Source: Aureobasidium sp. EXF-3400
Lineage: Eukaryota > Ascomycota > Dothideomycetes > Dothideales > Saccotheciaceae
Assembly: GCA_024195585.1 (NCBI GenBank)
Contig: SWBL01000223.1
Location: forward strand, 22,526 to 86,525
Reading direction: 5' to 3'
DNA length: 64,000 nt
The first letter of the stretch is position 1; every line of letters begins with the position of its first letter. Of this stretch, positions 36,156 to 46,877 are shown in pieces. A program made the translations under genes and the position numbers. The notes beneath the pieces are model-generated. The model did no database searches, was not told the DNA's origin, and saw nothing but the letters and a program-made list of their open reading frames with translations.

Positions 36156-37079
36156 CTAACAGTTTTGTAGATCGTAGATGGCCTTTCCATTGCGATCAAT
36201 GACACCAAAGCTAGGCGACGCTTGGTAGTCCTGGTGGACATACCAGAAGATGTGGATCTGCTTGAATGCAGAACAAGCAATCTGCTTCCAGAAGGTTTGA
36301 GCATTCTTAACGCTGGCAACTCCATTGCCATAGTTGGGTCCACTGACGGGCCAGCCGGTTTCAGTGACCCAGACCCATTTGCCAGGAGAGACCTTGTCGA
36401 CGACTCCACGGACTTTGTTGATGGCGCTCCAGAAAGCGTTGCTAGCGTTTTCGATACTGCTGCCTTCGAAGTATGGGTATGCATCTGGAAGCAGTTAGTG
36501 ATTCAGTCGCCAGAAATATTCAATCGAGATACACTCACCAAGACCGATAAAGTCGCATGCCTTGATGACTTCAGTGTTGGCACTGTCAACCCAGGCGGTC
36601 CACGTATCGACATGTCCAACTTCCTTCTTCACACCCATTGCGCGAACCATTCCGCGGACATCGTAGATCTTCTGTGCGAGCGTCCCAGGATTGACTTCTT
36701 TGCGGTACAGATCCTCGCTTCCAACACTAATGGCAATGATCCAGTCCTGACCGTATTTCTTGATGGCACTTTCAAGGGCATCCTTTTCCCGCTTGAAATG
36801 TCCATCATCTTGAGTCCAGACACCGACGAGTAGCTGTGTTCCCATCGAGATAGCGGCAGGTACGGCAAGAGCCAAGGTGTTGCAATCGCTGGATGCGTAT
36901 AGGCGAACAGAGGTGAAATGGCCAGGAAGCGAGGATAGCTTTTGGAAAGCAGAGACCCATTGGGCTTGTGTTTTGCAGGAGCCGTCTGGGTTCTCGGCGG
37001 CGACGTTAAAGCCTTTCCAGTATGCTTGAGTAAAAGGCACTGCAGCAAGCAATGCAGCGGCCACGCTGAACAACCTCAT
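36156..37079 (-). CDS. Secreted GH17 beta-1,3-glucanase/glucosyltransferase
   Basis: 289 residues, exons 36539-37079 and 36156-36484, intron 54 nt. N-terminal signal peptide MRLFSVAAALLAAVPFTQA with cleavage before YWKGFN. The mature protein is one GH17 barrel with acid/base Glu122 in ISVGSEDLYR and nucleophile Glu222 in WVTETGWPVSG, plus the usual Cys residues. It trims or remodels cell-wall beta-1,3-glucan, like yeast Bgl2 relatives. There is no GPI signal or Ser/Thr-rich tail, so it is probably soluble or non-covalently wall-bound. Shares a 725-bp divergent promoter with the NAT gene. Confidence 0.95.
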
Positions 37080-37804
37080 TGTATATATGAGGCCTGGGTT
37101 GGTCCGGGCTTTTTGAGGGGCAATATATGCTATACAGAGCAATGGTTATAGGCGAAGAAGATGCGGTATTCGATGCAGACAAGTAAGTGTTGTTGATGGA
37201 TGAAGGCGCAAGGCCAGGATGCTGTGAGCGAGCGAGCAAAATAGAAGAAACGGAAGAGAAAGAGAAGGAACGACTACTAATAAGACCTACCTTGTGTTAT
37301 GAAATTGGTGGATCCAAGGAAATCAAAAGGGGAAGCGCGACTATGGCTGTAACGGCGGGAAAACTTCTTGTAGACTGATCGCGCAAGGAATGTAGCACTG
37401 GCTCTTTCCCATGGCAAGCGATGAAGACGCTATCGGCTGTCAGTGTAAGAATTCATACCATGTTAGGGTGCAGGTTCAGTCCGTTAATGTCAAGATGAAA
37501 CTTGGGGTGTTCTTGTCGTCCTCCACACTGGCACAAGCCCAAACCGTTGGAGTTGTGGTCAGTGGAGGCGCCTTGTATCCACTTGGCCGCCGTCTCTTTG
37601 TAGACGTGTAATGGCTGTGGTTCGCGATTACATGTCTTGGACGTCAGCAGAATGCTATTCGATTCATGCATTCCTATGGGTGTGTCGAGGATGAGAGTAA
37701 GAGAGCTGAGATCACATGTCGACCATGGATGACGATGAAACGTCACAGCACCCGCTACTATTCCTGTCCACACACATCTCCAATCATGCATTGTTATCTT
37801 CACC
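37080..37804. other. Divergent promoter region of GH17 and NAT genes
   Basis: No gene seen. A TATA-like atatat near 37121-37127 may serve the minus-strand glucanase about 45 nt downstream. Confidence 0.5.
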
Positions 37805-38779
37805 ATGAGCAGCTACACTCCAGCACAAATCAATCAATACTATGATCGCATCAATCTTCCCCAAGAATATCGCCATGAACCCGGTCACGCCAGCACGAAG
37901 ATTGCTTCTCAGACGTCAACAGGCCTCGACTTCCTGAGTGCTCTCCAACGCTACAACCTCACCCACATCCCATTCGAGAACCTAGACCTCCACTACAGCT
38001 CTCACCACACTATCAGCATCGATGCTCAAGACATCTTCAACAAGATTGTAGTCAATGGAAAAGGAGGACGTGGTGGATACTGCATGGTCAACAACGCCCT
38101 ATTCGCCAATGTCCTGCGTGGTCTTGGATTCCACGTTACCAGCCATGGTGCCAGAATTAGCAGCTCTGTGAGCGCAGCTAAGGATATTCCTCTGGATCAA
38201 GTCACTTTCTCAGGCTTCAGTCATATGGTCAACCTCGTCTCTTTCCCAGACAATCCAGATCTAAAGTACCACGTCGATGTGGGCTTTGGATCTGGTGGTC
38301 CTACCTTCCCTGTTCCTCTCAAACACGATGAGAAGGGCAGATTGAATATAGAGCCCAATCAGTGGGCTAGACTCGTTCACTTGCCCATCCCAGGCACCGC
38401 TTCGGACCAGAAGTTTTGGGTCTATGAAAAGCGCAATGCTGATCAGAATTGGTCTCCTTGCTACTGCTTCGCAGAGACGGAGTTCTTGGAATCCGACTTT
38501 AAGGTTATGAACTACTGGACCAGCACATGCAAGGATTCTTGGTTCACGCAGATGCCTGTTTGTCTCAAAATGCTCTTGGATGAAAGTGGTGATAAGATTG
38601 TGGGTCATATGCATGTTCTCAAGACTGACTTCAAGAAACGCATCGGTGAAGATGCGTTGATTAGTAGGGAGCTGAAGTCGGAGAATGAGAGAATCAAGGT
38701 TTTCGAGGAAGAGTTTGGTATCCCGCTGAGTGAAGAAGAGAGAAACGGTATACACGGCAGGGTCTCTGAAATAAAATAG
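37805..38779 (+). CDS. Arylamine N-acetyltransferase
   Basis: Intronless, 324 residues. It transfers acetyl or malonyl from CoA to arylamines and hydrazines; in moulds it detoxifies compounds such as benzoxazolinone products. The catalytic triad is visible: Cys93 in GGRGGYCMVNN, His140 in FSGFSHMVNLV and Asp158 in YHVDVGFGSGG. The usual Glu after the RGGxC-x motif (RGGxCxE) is replaced by Val, as often in fungal forms. Ends 97 bp from the convergent DBP9 gene. Confidence 0.95.
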   Translation: MSSYTPAQINQYYDRINLPQEYRHEPGHASTKIASQTSTGLDFLSALQRYNLTHIPFENLDLHYSSHHTISIDAQDIFNKIVVNGKGGRGGYCMVNNALFANVLRGLGFHVTSHGARISSSVSAAKDIPLDQVTFSGFSHMVNLVSFPDNPDLKYHVDVGFGSGGPTFPVPLKHDEKGRLNIEPNQWARLVHLPIPGTASDQKFWVYEKRNADQNWSPCYCFAETEFLESDFKVMNYWTSTCKDSWFTQMPVCLKMLLDESGDKIVGHMHVLKTDFKKRIGEDALISRELKSENERIKVFEEEFGIPLSEEERNGIHGRVSEIK

Positions 38780-38876
38780 AAGTGACGCATATAAGCCATC
38801 ATTGTAGATTGTAGATATGAACAGAGGCAAAGAAGAGCAATGATTATGATATTGAAGAAACCCTTATCAACCCTGC

Positions 38877-40840
38877 TTACTTCCTCTTCGCACTCAACGA
38901 CTTTAGCGGGTCCGACTTTTTCCTTCCCTTGCCCTTACCCTTCATTCTATTCTGCATTCTCGCTTTCCTGATTCTGTTCTCTCCACTCTTTCCAAAGCCA
39001 ACAAAGCCACCATCACCAGCACCTTGAGCCACAGCTGAGTTACCAGGTAACAGATACTCAGGCACGTGTTTCAAATGCGGCTGCACGCGAACAGCATGAC
39101 TTTCCTGATCGTGCCTCAGATGCTGCAGATCCGTCGGGTTCTCTTCGAAATGGCGTTTCAGCTTTTCCGACTTGAGCAGCTCGGAACGAATCTCGCGAAT
39201 ACGGGCCTCACGGATGGCGATGCGGGTGACTGAGCGCAGGGCATCCGTCATACGGTATCTGAAGCCATCCAAGCGCTTCATGTCAAAGTGGTAGGGCAGC
39301 ACTTGCTGGTTCTTCTTTTCCTGCTGGCGGGTGATTTTGGCAATGACTTCTTCATCGTGTTCGGCTGAGGGAATGGTGGTGGGTTTGTGCTTGCGGTAGA
39401 GGGTTTTGGGGACGACAAAGGAGAGAGCCATGCCCGACTTTCCGGCGCGGGCGGTGCGGCCGATGCGGTGGGTGTAGCTGCGGGATGAGGTGGGCAGGTC
39501 GAAGTTGAGTACGCAGGCGACGTTCTTGAAATCGATACCGCGAGAGACACCAAATTCCTTGTCGAGCTTTGAGCGCTTTTGCTTCTTCTTTGGCTTTTCC
39601 TCTGATGTCTTTACTTCCTTCTCTTCGTCGTCGTTCTCGGCGGCTGCCTCTACCAGAGCGGCTGCTTCTCCGTCGACAGCAGTGGCTTCAGCATCGTCTT
39701 CGACAGCTTCAACCTTCCTTCTCTTGTTGCTTGACTTTTCCTCGTTTCCAACGATTTCGCTGTCGTCGCTAGCAATGATAATATCGTAGACACCACGGTT
39801 AAATTCGTCTACCACGTGCAGTCTCGAGTTGACGGGCAATTCAGAGTTCAGAATACAACTCTTGATGCCGAACTGCTCGAGGAACAACTTGAGTCTGTAG
39901 CAGCGGTCGATGTCGCTAACGAATACAATGCACTTGCCCTTGATGAGCTTGAGCATGAAGATGGCGTAGATGAGCAAGAACTTCTCGTCCTCTCCGCATT
40001 GGACCACGTATTGTGTGAGAGCTGATGATTCCTTCTCTTCCTGGTCGAGTTCGAGTAGAACGGGGTCTTTGCAGAACATGCCCTTGAGAGTGTCGACTTC
40101 GGTTCGTAGCGTGGCGCTCATCAGGACGGTCTGGACTGCTTGCGGGATGACTTTGGACAGGTTCTGCAGGTCCTCATCGTGGCCGTATGACAGGACAAGG
40201 TCGGCTTCGTCGATTACGAGATGTGTGAGGTTTTGTAGTTGCAAGAGAGAAGCGTTGACAAGGCTGGTCGCTCTCGAGGGTGTAGCGATAACGACGTCGG
40301 GAGCTTCAATCAGACGGGCGTGAGCGACCTTGTCGTCCTCCTTGCGGGTCAGATTCTCGATGCGGACTTCTTGGCCGCAGAAGGCAGCGAACGACAGGGC
40401 GACCTTTGCGACCTGGCCAGCAAGTTCGCGGGTAGGGACCAAGATCAGAGCCGAAGTGGTTTTCGTTGACGAGGGCTGTGCGGATTTGCGGTGTAGGATG
40501 GACTGAAGGATGGGGAGGAGGTATGCTGCTGTCTTGCCAGAGCCGGTTCGTGCTCGTGCTGTTCTCTGTTAGTCTCGCAACTTGAGTAATTAGAAGTAGA
40601 GGACTTACCAAGAATGTCCTTGCCCGACAGAGCCAGAGGAATGGCGCGGGCTTGCACAGGTGTTGGGGCAGCAAATTTCTCCTTGTTGATGGCCTGCAAA
40701 AGGCGCGCATCCAGTCCCAGTTCGGCGAATGTCTTTGCTGTCGGTGTCTTCTTTTCCACCTTTTCCTCGACTTCTGTCTGGACATCGGTCACAGCCTCTG
40801 CCACCTCGGGAACATCCTGGTCGTTCAACTTGCGCTTCAT
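38877..40840 (-). CDS. DBP9: DEAD-box ATP-dependent RNA helicase Dbp9
   Basis: 637 residues, exons 40609-40840 and 38877-40558, intron 50 nt. A nucleolar helicase for 60S ribosomal subunit assembly. Motifs in order: Q motif (FAELGLD...[11 protein letters not shown]), Walker A ARTGSGKT created by splicing, [21 protein letters not shown] (the LSYGHDED extension is typical of Dbp9), MSATL, and [11 protein letters not shown] highly charged insert of about 90 residues (Glu/Lys-rich) splits the second RecA domain after IIIASDDSE, as in other Dbp9 proteins. The basic C-terminus is nucleolar-type. Confidence 0.96.
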
Positions 40841-41095
40841 TGTGATTGTATTGTGGTTGTGATATGTGTATTTGTTGCGCTTGTAAGAAATAAATCGAGA
40901 ACTTTTGGAAAACCCGCCCGCTCGGACTTTCGCCCCGGACTTTTGCGATGCCAAGTCACCGCTTTCTCTTGCTCCTCCATCGGCCAACTCTCGTCTTCGA
41001 ATACACCATGTCCAAGAGAAGATATACTCGAATACAAGCATGAATTGATAGGAAGGCGTGATTATATGTGTCTATTGATGGTGTTCTACCGCTAT

Positions 41096-43111
41096 CTAAT
41101 GCTCGCTTGACTTTTTCGACGTTTTTCCTTTAGGTCCAGCCTGTCCTTTGGCTGCACGCGTTGCCTGTCCATGTTCGACCTTCTTCAGCTGTCTGTAAGC
41201 CGCATCCCACATCTGCGCTCTGATCCACTTTTCTAGATCTTCATCGTTATCAGGAATACCTTCTTGCTGTGTCAGCTTCTCTTCCTTTGCCTTCTTGATC
41301 ACTGCTGCCGCAATCTTGACACTGATCTCGCGGACGTTTGTAACGTCAGGAAGAAGTCCCGCGTTCTCGTCCTTGAGCGCTGGTGCTTGAGCTGCGAGTG
41401 CTTTGGTTGCCGCAACCAACAAAGGCGGTGACATGAGCTTTGTTCGGCACAAAATAGCTCCCAGCCCGATGCCGGGGAATGTTGTGCTGTTGTTGCATTC
41501 TGCAACCTCGTACTTGGTGCCATTGTACTCGACAGGATCGAAAGGAGATCCCGTTGCCATCAGAGCTTTGCCTTCTGTCCACTTGAACAGGTCACTAGGG
41601 TTGGCTTCGTGAAGCTTGGTCGGGTTCGACAGAGGGAAGATAATGGGACGGTCAGTGTGCTTGGCCATCTCCTTGATCACTTCCTCCGTGAATGCCTTGG
41701 GCTTCGTAGATGTACCGATCAGGATGTGAGGCTTGACTTCGCGGACAATTTCAAGCAGATCATCGTGCTTCTTGCCGTCCCATTCAGAGTCCTTTCGTGC
41801 GTATGGATGTTGAGCAGGGGTGAGATCATCCTTCATCGATTCTAGGAGAAGACCAGGCTTGTCAACACACCTATAGTCAAACAGTCAGCCATAGCAACGA
41901 TACAAACATGTTCTGGCTAACTTACCAAATCTGCTTCAGAGCATCCTCCTTGGACTTGTTTGACTTGACAGCGATCGCGTCAGACACCTGATCGGCGATA
42001 CCGGTACCAGCAGTTCCGGAGCCGTACATCAAGATACGGATGTCCTTCATCTCGAGCTTTGCGACCTTGAGGGCAGCGTAGATTGCAGCCAAGGTAACAC
42101 ATCCAGTGCCCTGGACGTCGTCGTTGAAGCAAGCGATCTCAGGAGTGTATTTGTCCAAGATACGGCGAGCGTTTGGCAGACCGAAATCTTCGAAATGGAT
42201 GTAGGCATTGGGATACTGCTTCCTTGCCGTCTTGACAAAGGTATCGACGAATTTGTCATACTTCTCTCCTCTGACTCTCTCCTGTCGGAGGCCCAGATAC
42301 AGATCATCGTCGAGCAGCTCCTTGTTGTTTGTGCCACAGTCCAGAACCACGGGCAGTGTACGGTGAGGGTGAATTCCAGCACAGAGGGTGTAGATAGCCA
42401 ATTTTGCGGTCGAGATCAGGATACCTCCCACACCTTGGTCACCGATACCCAAAATTTGCTCGCCATCACTGACAATGATGAGATCAATGTCTTCGGGTCC
42501 ACCCCACTGTGACATGATACCTTCAACCTTGTCGGCTTCGTTGACGTTGAGGAAACAACCTTCAGGACGGCGGAATAGTCGTGAGTAGTTGCTGATAGCC
42601 TCGCCTTCGGTAGGTGTATAGATGATAGGGAACATCTCCTTCAGATGATCCTCAATCAACTTGTAGTATAGCACCTCGTTTTGCTCCTTCAGACTAGTCA
42701 TGAAAGTGTTCTTTGCGAGGTTGTCTGATCTGGATTGGAATTGAGCATATGCTCTCTTGACCTGCTCGTCGAGGGTTTGAACATTGGATGGGAGTAGACC
42801 AGTGAGATCAAACTCATCACGTTCCTCGTTGGTGAAGGCACTGCCTTTGTTCAGATAAGCACATGTTAGCAGCTCAGAGCCCTACAGCGTACGAGGTCAG
42901 CAAAGCTAGAAGCTTATGCAAGTTGTCGTTATGTACTCACAGTCAGTGCACACTCCATGGCCTTGTTAGTTGCCAGAGGGAGATGGCTAAACTCGGGGGA
43001 TTTGTTGTCAGCCATTTTGGTGGTGCTATTGAATGCTCGACTACAGCTAAACTGCTTGATAAGTGTGCGACGTGAGGAAAGACAAGACCGTAGCAGTAGT
43101 CTAGAGGACAT
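41096..43111 (-). CDS. MAE1: Mitochondrial NAD-dependent malic enzyme
   Basis: 633 residues, exons 42941-43111, 41926-42881 and 41096-41870. It decarboxylates malate to pyruvate and supplies NAD(P)H. A presequence (MSSRLLLRSCLSSRRTLIK, rich in Arg/Ser/Leu with no acidic residue) precedes Met33, which has a strong start context (aaaATGg). Motifs: YTPTEGEAISNYS, VSDGEQILGIGDQGVGG (dinucleotide/metal region), ACFNDDVQGTGCVTLAA, MYGSGTAGTGIAD (second Rossmann loop) and IFPLSNPTKLHEA. The Lys/Gly/Ser-rich tail of about 30 residues is extra. Coenzyme specificity is not certain from sequence. Confidence 0.95.
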
Positions 43112-43468
43112 CGACCTCTATTTCAATGCAATTCGGGTGGAACCGCTTGGAAGTATTGTTTGTCAAAAAGCGTGTAATACGTCTTCGGTATCCTGATTTT
43201 GTGAGCTCGCCGTGACGTGGACTTTGGTTAGGCCCGATTCGGAAGTCGTGCAGCCCGCGGAAGACAACGGCTGACCTCTTCGTATCTTTGCAAGAGTACG
43301 GAGTACTCGTTCTACGACTATAAACATTGCTGACTCCAGTAGACGAACACGACACGAGGAGTCTCAGGTTGTATCATGGATTGATTCATTGCTGATGGTA
43401 TCTACCAAAATTGGGGTATCATAGGTCGTAATAGCATGGAAGGACGAGTCAGAACCGAGCACGCCCAT
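43112..43468. other. Intergenic: malic enzyme promoter
   Basis: Lies between two minus-strand genes; contains a gagtactc palindrome near 43307. No gene seen. Confidence 0.5.
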
Positions 43469-43829
43469 CTACAGAGCCTTGTCCGTGGTGCCCTTCTTGA
43501 CAAAGCTGCCGGTCTGGAACTCTTGTTCACCACCGCGTGCGACCTGCTCGTTCTTTGCCAGAGAGGCACTGTCGCCAGTGAAGCCGTCAATTGCTGAGTT
43601 AATGTTGCCACGAATGGACTCGCCAATGCCCTATATGTCCTGCCTGTCAGATGGGAACTTCGACATGGAAGATATGCAGAAAACTAACGTGACCCTTTGC
43701 GAACACGCCCTTCAAGCCTTGTCCGGCCTCAGCACCCTTAGTGCCGCTGGTGGTAGTTGCTGTGGTGTGTGTAGCGGTGGGGTGGTTTGCACCCGAGGGG
43801 TTGGTACCAGTGAAGTTGTTTGCAGACAT
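43469..43829 (-). CDS. Small Gly/Ser/Thr-rich conserved fungal protein, probably stress-induced
   Basis: 100 residues, exons 43689-43829 and 43469-43630 (donor gttagt). The N-terminus is Thr/Asn/Ala-rich (MSANNFTGTNPSGANHPTAT), then KGVFAKGHGIGESIRGNINSAID, an amphipathic helix pattern (GE.IRG..N...D) common in small hydrophilic fungal proteins, then a Gln/Gly/Lys tail. No signal peptide or membrane segment. A strong TATA box and two TGACG elements in the 230-bp promoter point to inducible expression. I do not assign a biochemical function; a hydrophilin/LEA-like role is a guess. Confidence 0.8.
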
Positions 43830-43918
43830 GGTGGAGATGTGTAGGTGTGAATGTGAATGTGTTTGTGGATATAGAATGCTGTGATGAGATCTGACTTAGT
43901 TGACACACTTCTGCTCTC

Positions 43919-43928
43919 CTTATATACC
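43919..43928 (-). promoter_or_regulatory. TATA box of the small stress-type gene
   Basis: On the minus strand it reads ggtatataag, about 90 nt upstream of the ATG at 43829. Confidence 0.65.
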
Positions 43929-43975
43929 ACTCATCTGTTAAAGAGAATAAATGGTCATAGATTTATCATACCCTA

Positions 43976-43989
43976 CGTCATAGGCGTCA
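43976..43989. promoter_or_regulatory. Paired CGTCA (TGACG) elements
   Basis: CGTCA occurs at 43976-43980 and again at 43985-43989, nine bases apart, in the bidirectional promoter between 43829 (minus) and 44062 (plus). TGACG is the ATF/CREB half-site. Confidence 0.45.
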
Positions 43990-44061
43990 CATGCGAGAAT
44001 CAAGGTTGACCATTTCGCAGCGGTGACAAAACAGTTCATCTCGACAAGTCGATCAGCCACA

Positions 44062-45015
44062 ATGACAGATTACGAGACGCGTCGACTGGAAAATATCAAG
44101 CGCAATCAAGCATTGATCAACGAGCTTGGGATCCAGAAGGTCAAGCAAGAAACCTCGACCAAACGCCCTCCACCAAAGAAGCGCAAGCTCTCACCTTCGG
44201 CCTCACGACCCACACGCGTTTCCGCGCGAATAGCCTCGACAGACCGTCCAGTCTACAATGACGAACCTGCAATCGACAGCAACACGTCAAAGTCGGCACG
44301 AAGAGGTGGCACGAAGAGAGTACAGAGCGTGACAGCAGACGCTGTTGAGACCAAAGCCCAATCGCCTCCACCAGACCTCGAAGATATACGAAAAGGATGG
44401 ACGTCTTGGGAGTCGGTCGCGCCTCCACCTACACGAGACGATGATGGCACCTTCCACTTCGAGGGCCACCCGACCTTCCTACCAAACAAATCACCCGCCG
44501 AGATGCTCGCTGAAGGAGCCTTTGGAGGCTCCTATTATCGCCCATTGTACTCTAAGAGCCTACGCACTACAATAGAAGATGATTGGAAAGAGCTGCCTGA
44601 GGAATGGCTCAAGGATTTGAATGTTGAGAAACATCTTACCAGCCCACAGTACGATCCAGAGATCAACAAGTTCAGGGTAAAGTGCGGGCAATCGATCGAA
44701 GAGTGGGAGGCCGCAGGATGGATATTTCACGCATACGATGTACGAGGCTGGTTCCAGTGGTATACGCGATTCTGGCAAGGACGTCGTTGCGACGACGATG
44801 ACAGGCAGATTGGCAGATGGGAACGCTGCGTTGGTGAAAGAGGACGCTGGCGCCGGATGCTCCTGAAGAAGTACCTTCAAGCTGGGGTCAAGACAGTCGC
44901 GGATGAAGGGGTTGATGAGGAAGAGGTATCGCCAGTCATGCATCAAACTTGCCATCAGTGGGCCTGGGAGGTTCGCCAACCGTCCCTAGATGAAGCATGG
45001 GCTGGCCACTTGTAG
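44062..45015 (+). CDS. Conserved fungal protein of unknown function
   Basis: 317 residues, intronless; the ATG at 44062 (MTDYETRRLENIKRNQAL) is preferred over 44023 because family members begin this way. The N-terminal 100 residues are basic with bipartite nuclear-signal-like runs (RPPPKKRKLSP) and SARIAS. The C-terminal 170 residues are compact and rich in Trp/Tyr: FGGSYYRPLYSK, CGQSIEEWEAAGWI, YDVRGWFQWYTRFWQGRRC and a Trp-rich end. I have met this pattern in many moulds but know no function. Probably nuclear. Confidence 0.88.
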   Translation: MTDYETRRLENIKRNQALINELGIQKVKQETSTKRPPPKKRKLSPSASRPTRVSARIASTDRPVYNDEPAIDSNTSKSARRGGTKRVQSVTADAVETKAQSPPPDLEDIRKGWTSWESVAPPPTRDDDGTFHFEGHPTFLPNKSPAEMLAEGAFGGSYYRPLYSKSLRTTIEDDWKELPEEWLKDLNVEKHLTSPQYDPEINKFRVKCGQSIEEWEAAGWIFHAYDVRGWFQWYTRFWQGRRCDDDDRQIGRWERCVGERGRWRRMLLKKYLQAGVKTVADEGVDEEEVSPVMHQTCHQWAWEVRQPSLDEAWAGHL

Positions 45016-46877
45016 AAGATGTTGCTTACTAGCAAATGGAGCAAGGATGTGCTATCTTTACCCCGAGGACTCGGCCGTGCTCTTGCCCTGCCACAAAGAT
45101 GTTTTACCCTGGGGGATTCTTGAGCCTGATAATGACACAATATACTTCAACATACTCCATGCACTTTTCAAGTCAGTTCATTTGACGGATCATGATGCTA
45201 AGAACAAGGTGAAGATGTTATTCTGCTATTTTTGTGTTTTGGGTCGTCACTGGCGCTTGGCGCTCGGTGAAGCGAATCCACTCCGATGTAATTACGTCTA
45301 CAAGCCCAAGCACCTATACTACATCTCCTTGCACATAACTCAAAGTCATCGACGGTCAAAGACTTCCTCCTTGTCGTCTGTCAGTTGGGTACAGATCGAC
45401 GATGATCCCGAAAGCAGCTCTGTACTGGCTGCTCCGACCGGTCTAAGCAGCAGAGCGTGTTGCGCGTCATGTTGTTTGTCCGACTTCCATCCACGACAGC
45501 CGCGACGACTGTATAGTTCTATTGACAGAGTCTCGAATCTAAACGCTGACAGAGTCGTGTCTGTAATACCGAAGCCTGCAACGACCCCCTTGCACCCTGA
45601 AGCCCTACCCTGGCGAACCACCCTAGCAATACCAGCGCTCACCGAGGATTGACTGATGTCCTGGTACCTATGCAGAGATCCTTGCGGCTGATCATTAGTC
45701 GACTTACGATACTCTCCAACGCGACTGTCAGAAATACAAGACTCCGAAGATGAAACTCCGCCAGAATGCCGCACAGGCTTCGAAGCCCCGACTGGTAGTT
45801 GTTTGCAAGACAAGAGCATGGACAAGAACTGGAATCCACACACAGCACTGGATGTATATGTATCTCTCTACTGTAGGTGCCCGTACCAGCAGACACCAAG
45901 GGTCAACTCTATTCACGAAAAAGTCATCTTTATCAAAACAAGCTATACACTGAACTTCTTGCAACAAATCCCTTTTCCTTATATCATTTCATTCCTGCCC
46001 GTTGCTTTGATACACATGGAGTTTCAATCGTTGCCATCACACTTCGAAAGAGCATGTCCGGATGAGTTGTAACAGCCCTCGAAGCGACTCATTCGGTTCT
46101 TCGGATGCTATGTTCTCAAGGCTCCAAGCAGATGCTTAATCAGCCGCTGCCTCGAATAAACAGCGACATGATTTCTCTATTTTGTAGTCCGATCGACTGC
46201 ACTCAGTGGGCGCAACCAAGCCGAGTCGTGCGCTGTTGATGATTGCGACATGGCTCGGCAAGGCGAAAGTGTCAAGGAGCTGTGGACTGAGGTCCTTCGA
46301 AGCCTCAAAATGGGCCGACAGTCGAATTTCTCTTCACAAACCGCGACCATAAGGAATCACGATGATTTTTTGACGTTGTCTGGCCAGCGATGAGCACGGA
46401 TCTCTGACGTGTCGCGAGTCGCGCCTTCCCGTTGGCGTCTGGCGTCGCGCTGATGGATGAACACATTCCCTGCCACACTATAATTCCTCCACCGAGGCCT
46501 CGGATCGCGAGACAACTTGACGAGGAAGGCAAGAGAACATCCTTCATCTTCATCGTAGGTATCTGGAAACCAGAAGTGGTGATCTTTGGTGAAGAAACGA
46601 TTGCTGTCAGGTCACGTGGAAAGACAGCAGGGCCTTAACGAAGCCGAACTTCTTCTGAAAGCTCGAGCTTCGCGTTCATCTTCTCCTCAACCCAACCCTT
46701 GCACCACCACTATTTCATCAATCTCCGCGCACCTTATCGACAGCTATACAGTCGACACCCTCGCCCATCCGATAGCCTCTCCCGCACCGTTCAGCACCCT
46801 CCAGCGCGTGTGTCGCGCCATCAACGCGTCCATCTACTACGTCACCACGTCCTTGTCGCACACCCATTCACATCACA
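45016..46877. other. Long intergenic region before the PWWP gene
   Basis: 1.86 kb without a supportable gene; ORFs of 220 (plus, 44990) and 165 codons (minus, 45346) have no motif or splice logic. A CACGTG E-box lies at 46613-46618. The last 200 bases are a pyrimidine-rich leader. Confidence 0.6.

Noticed and set aside
43299..43315. gtacggagtactc inverted motif as a mobile-element end.
   Set aside because: Too short, with no partner repeat or target-site duplication seen.
44990..45652. 220-codon ORF after the 44062 gene.
   Set aside because: Begins inside the preceding gene in another frame and shows no conserved pattern.
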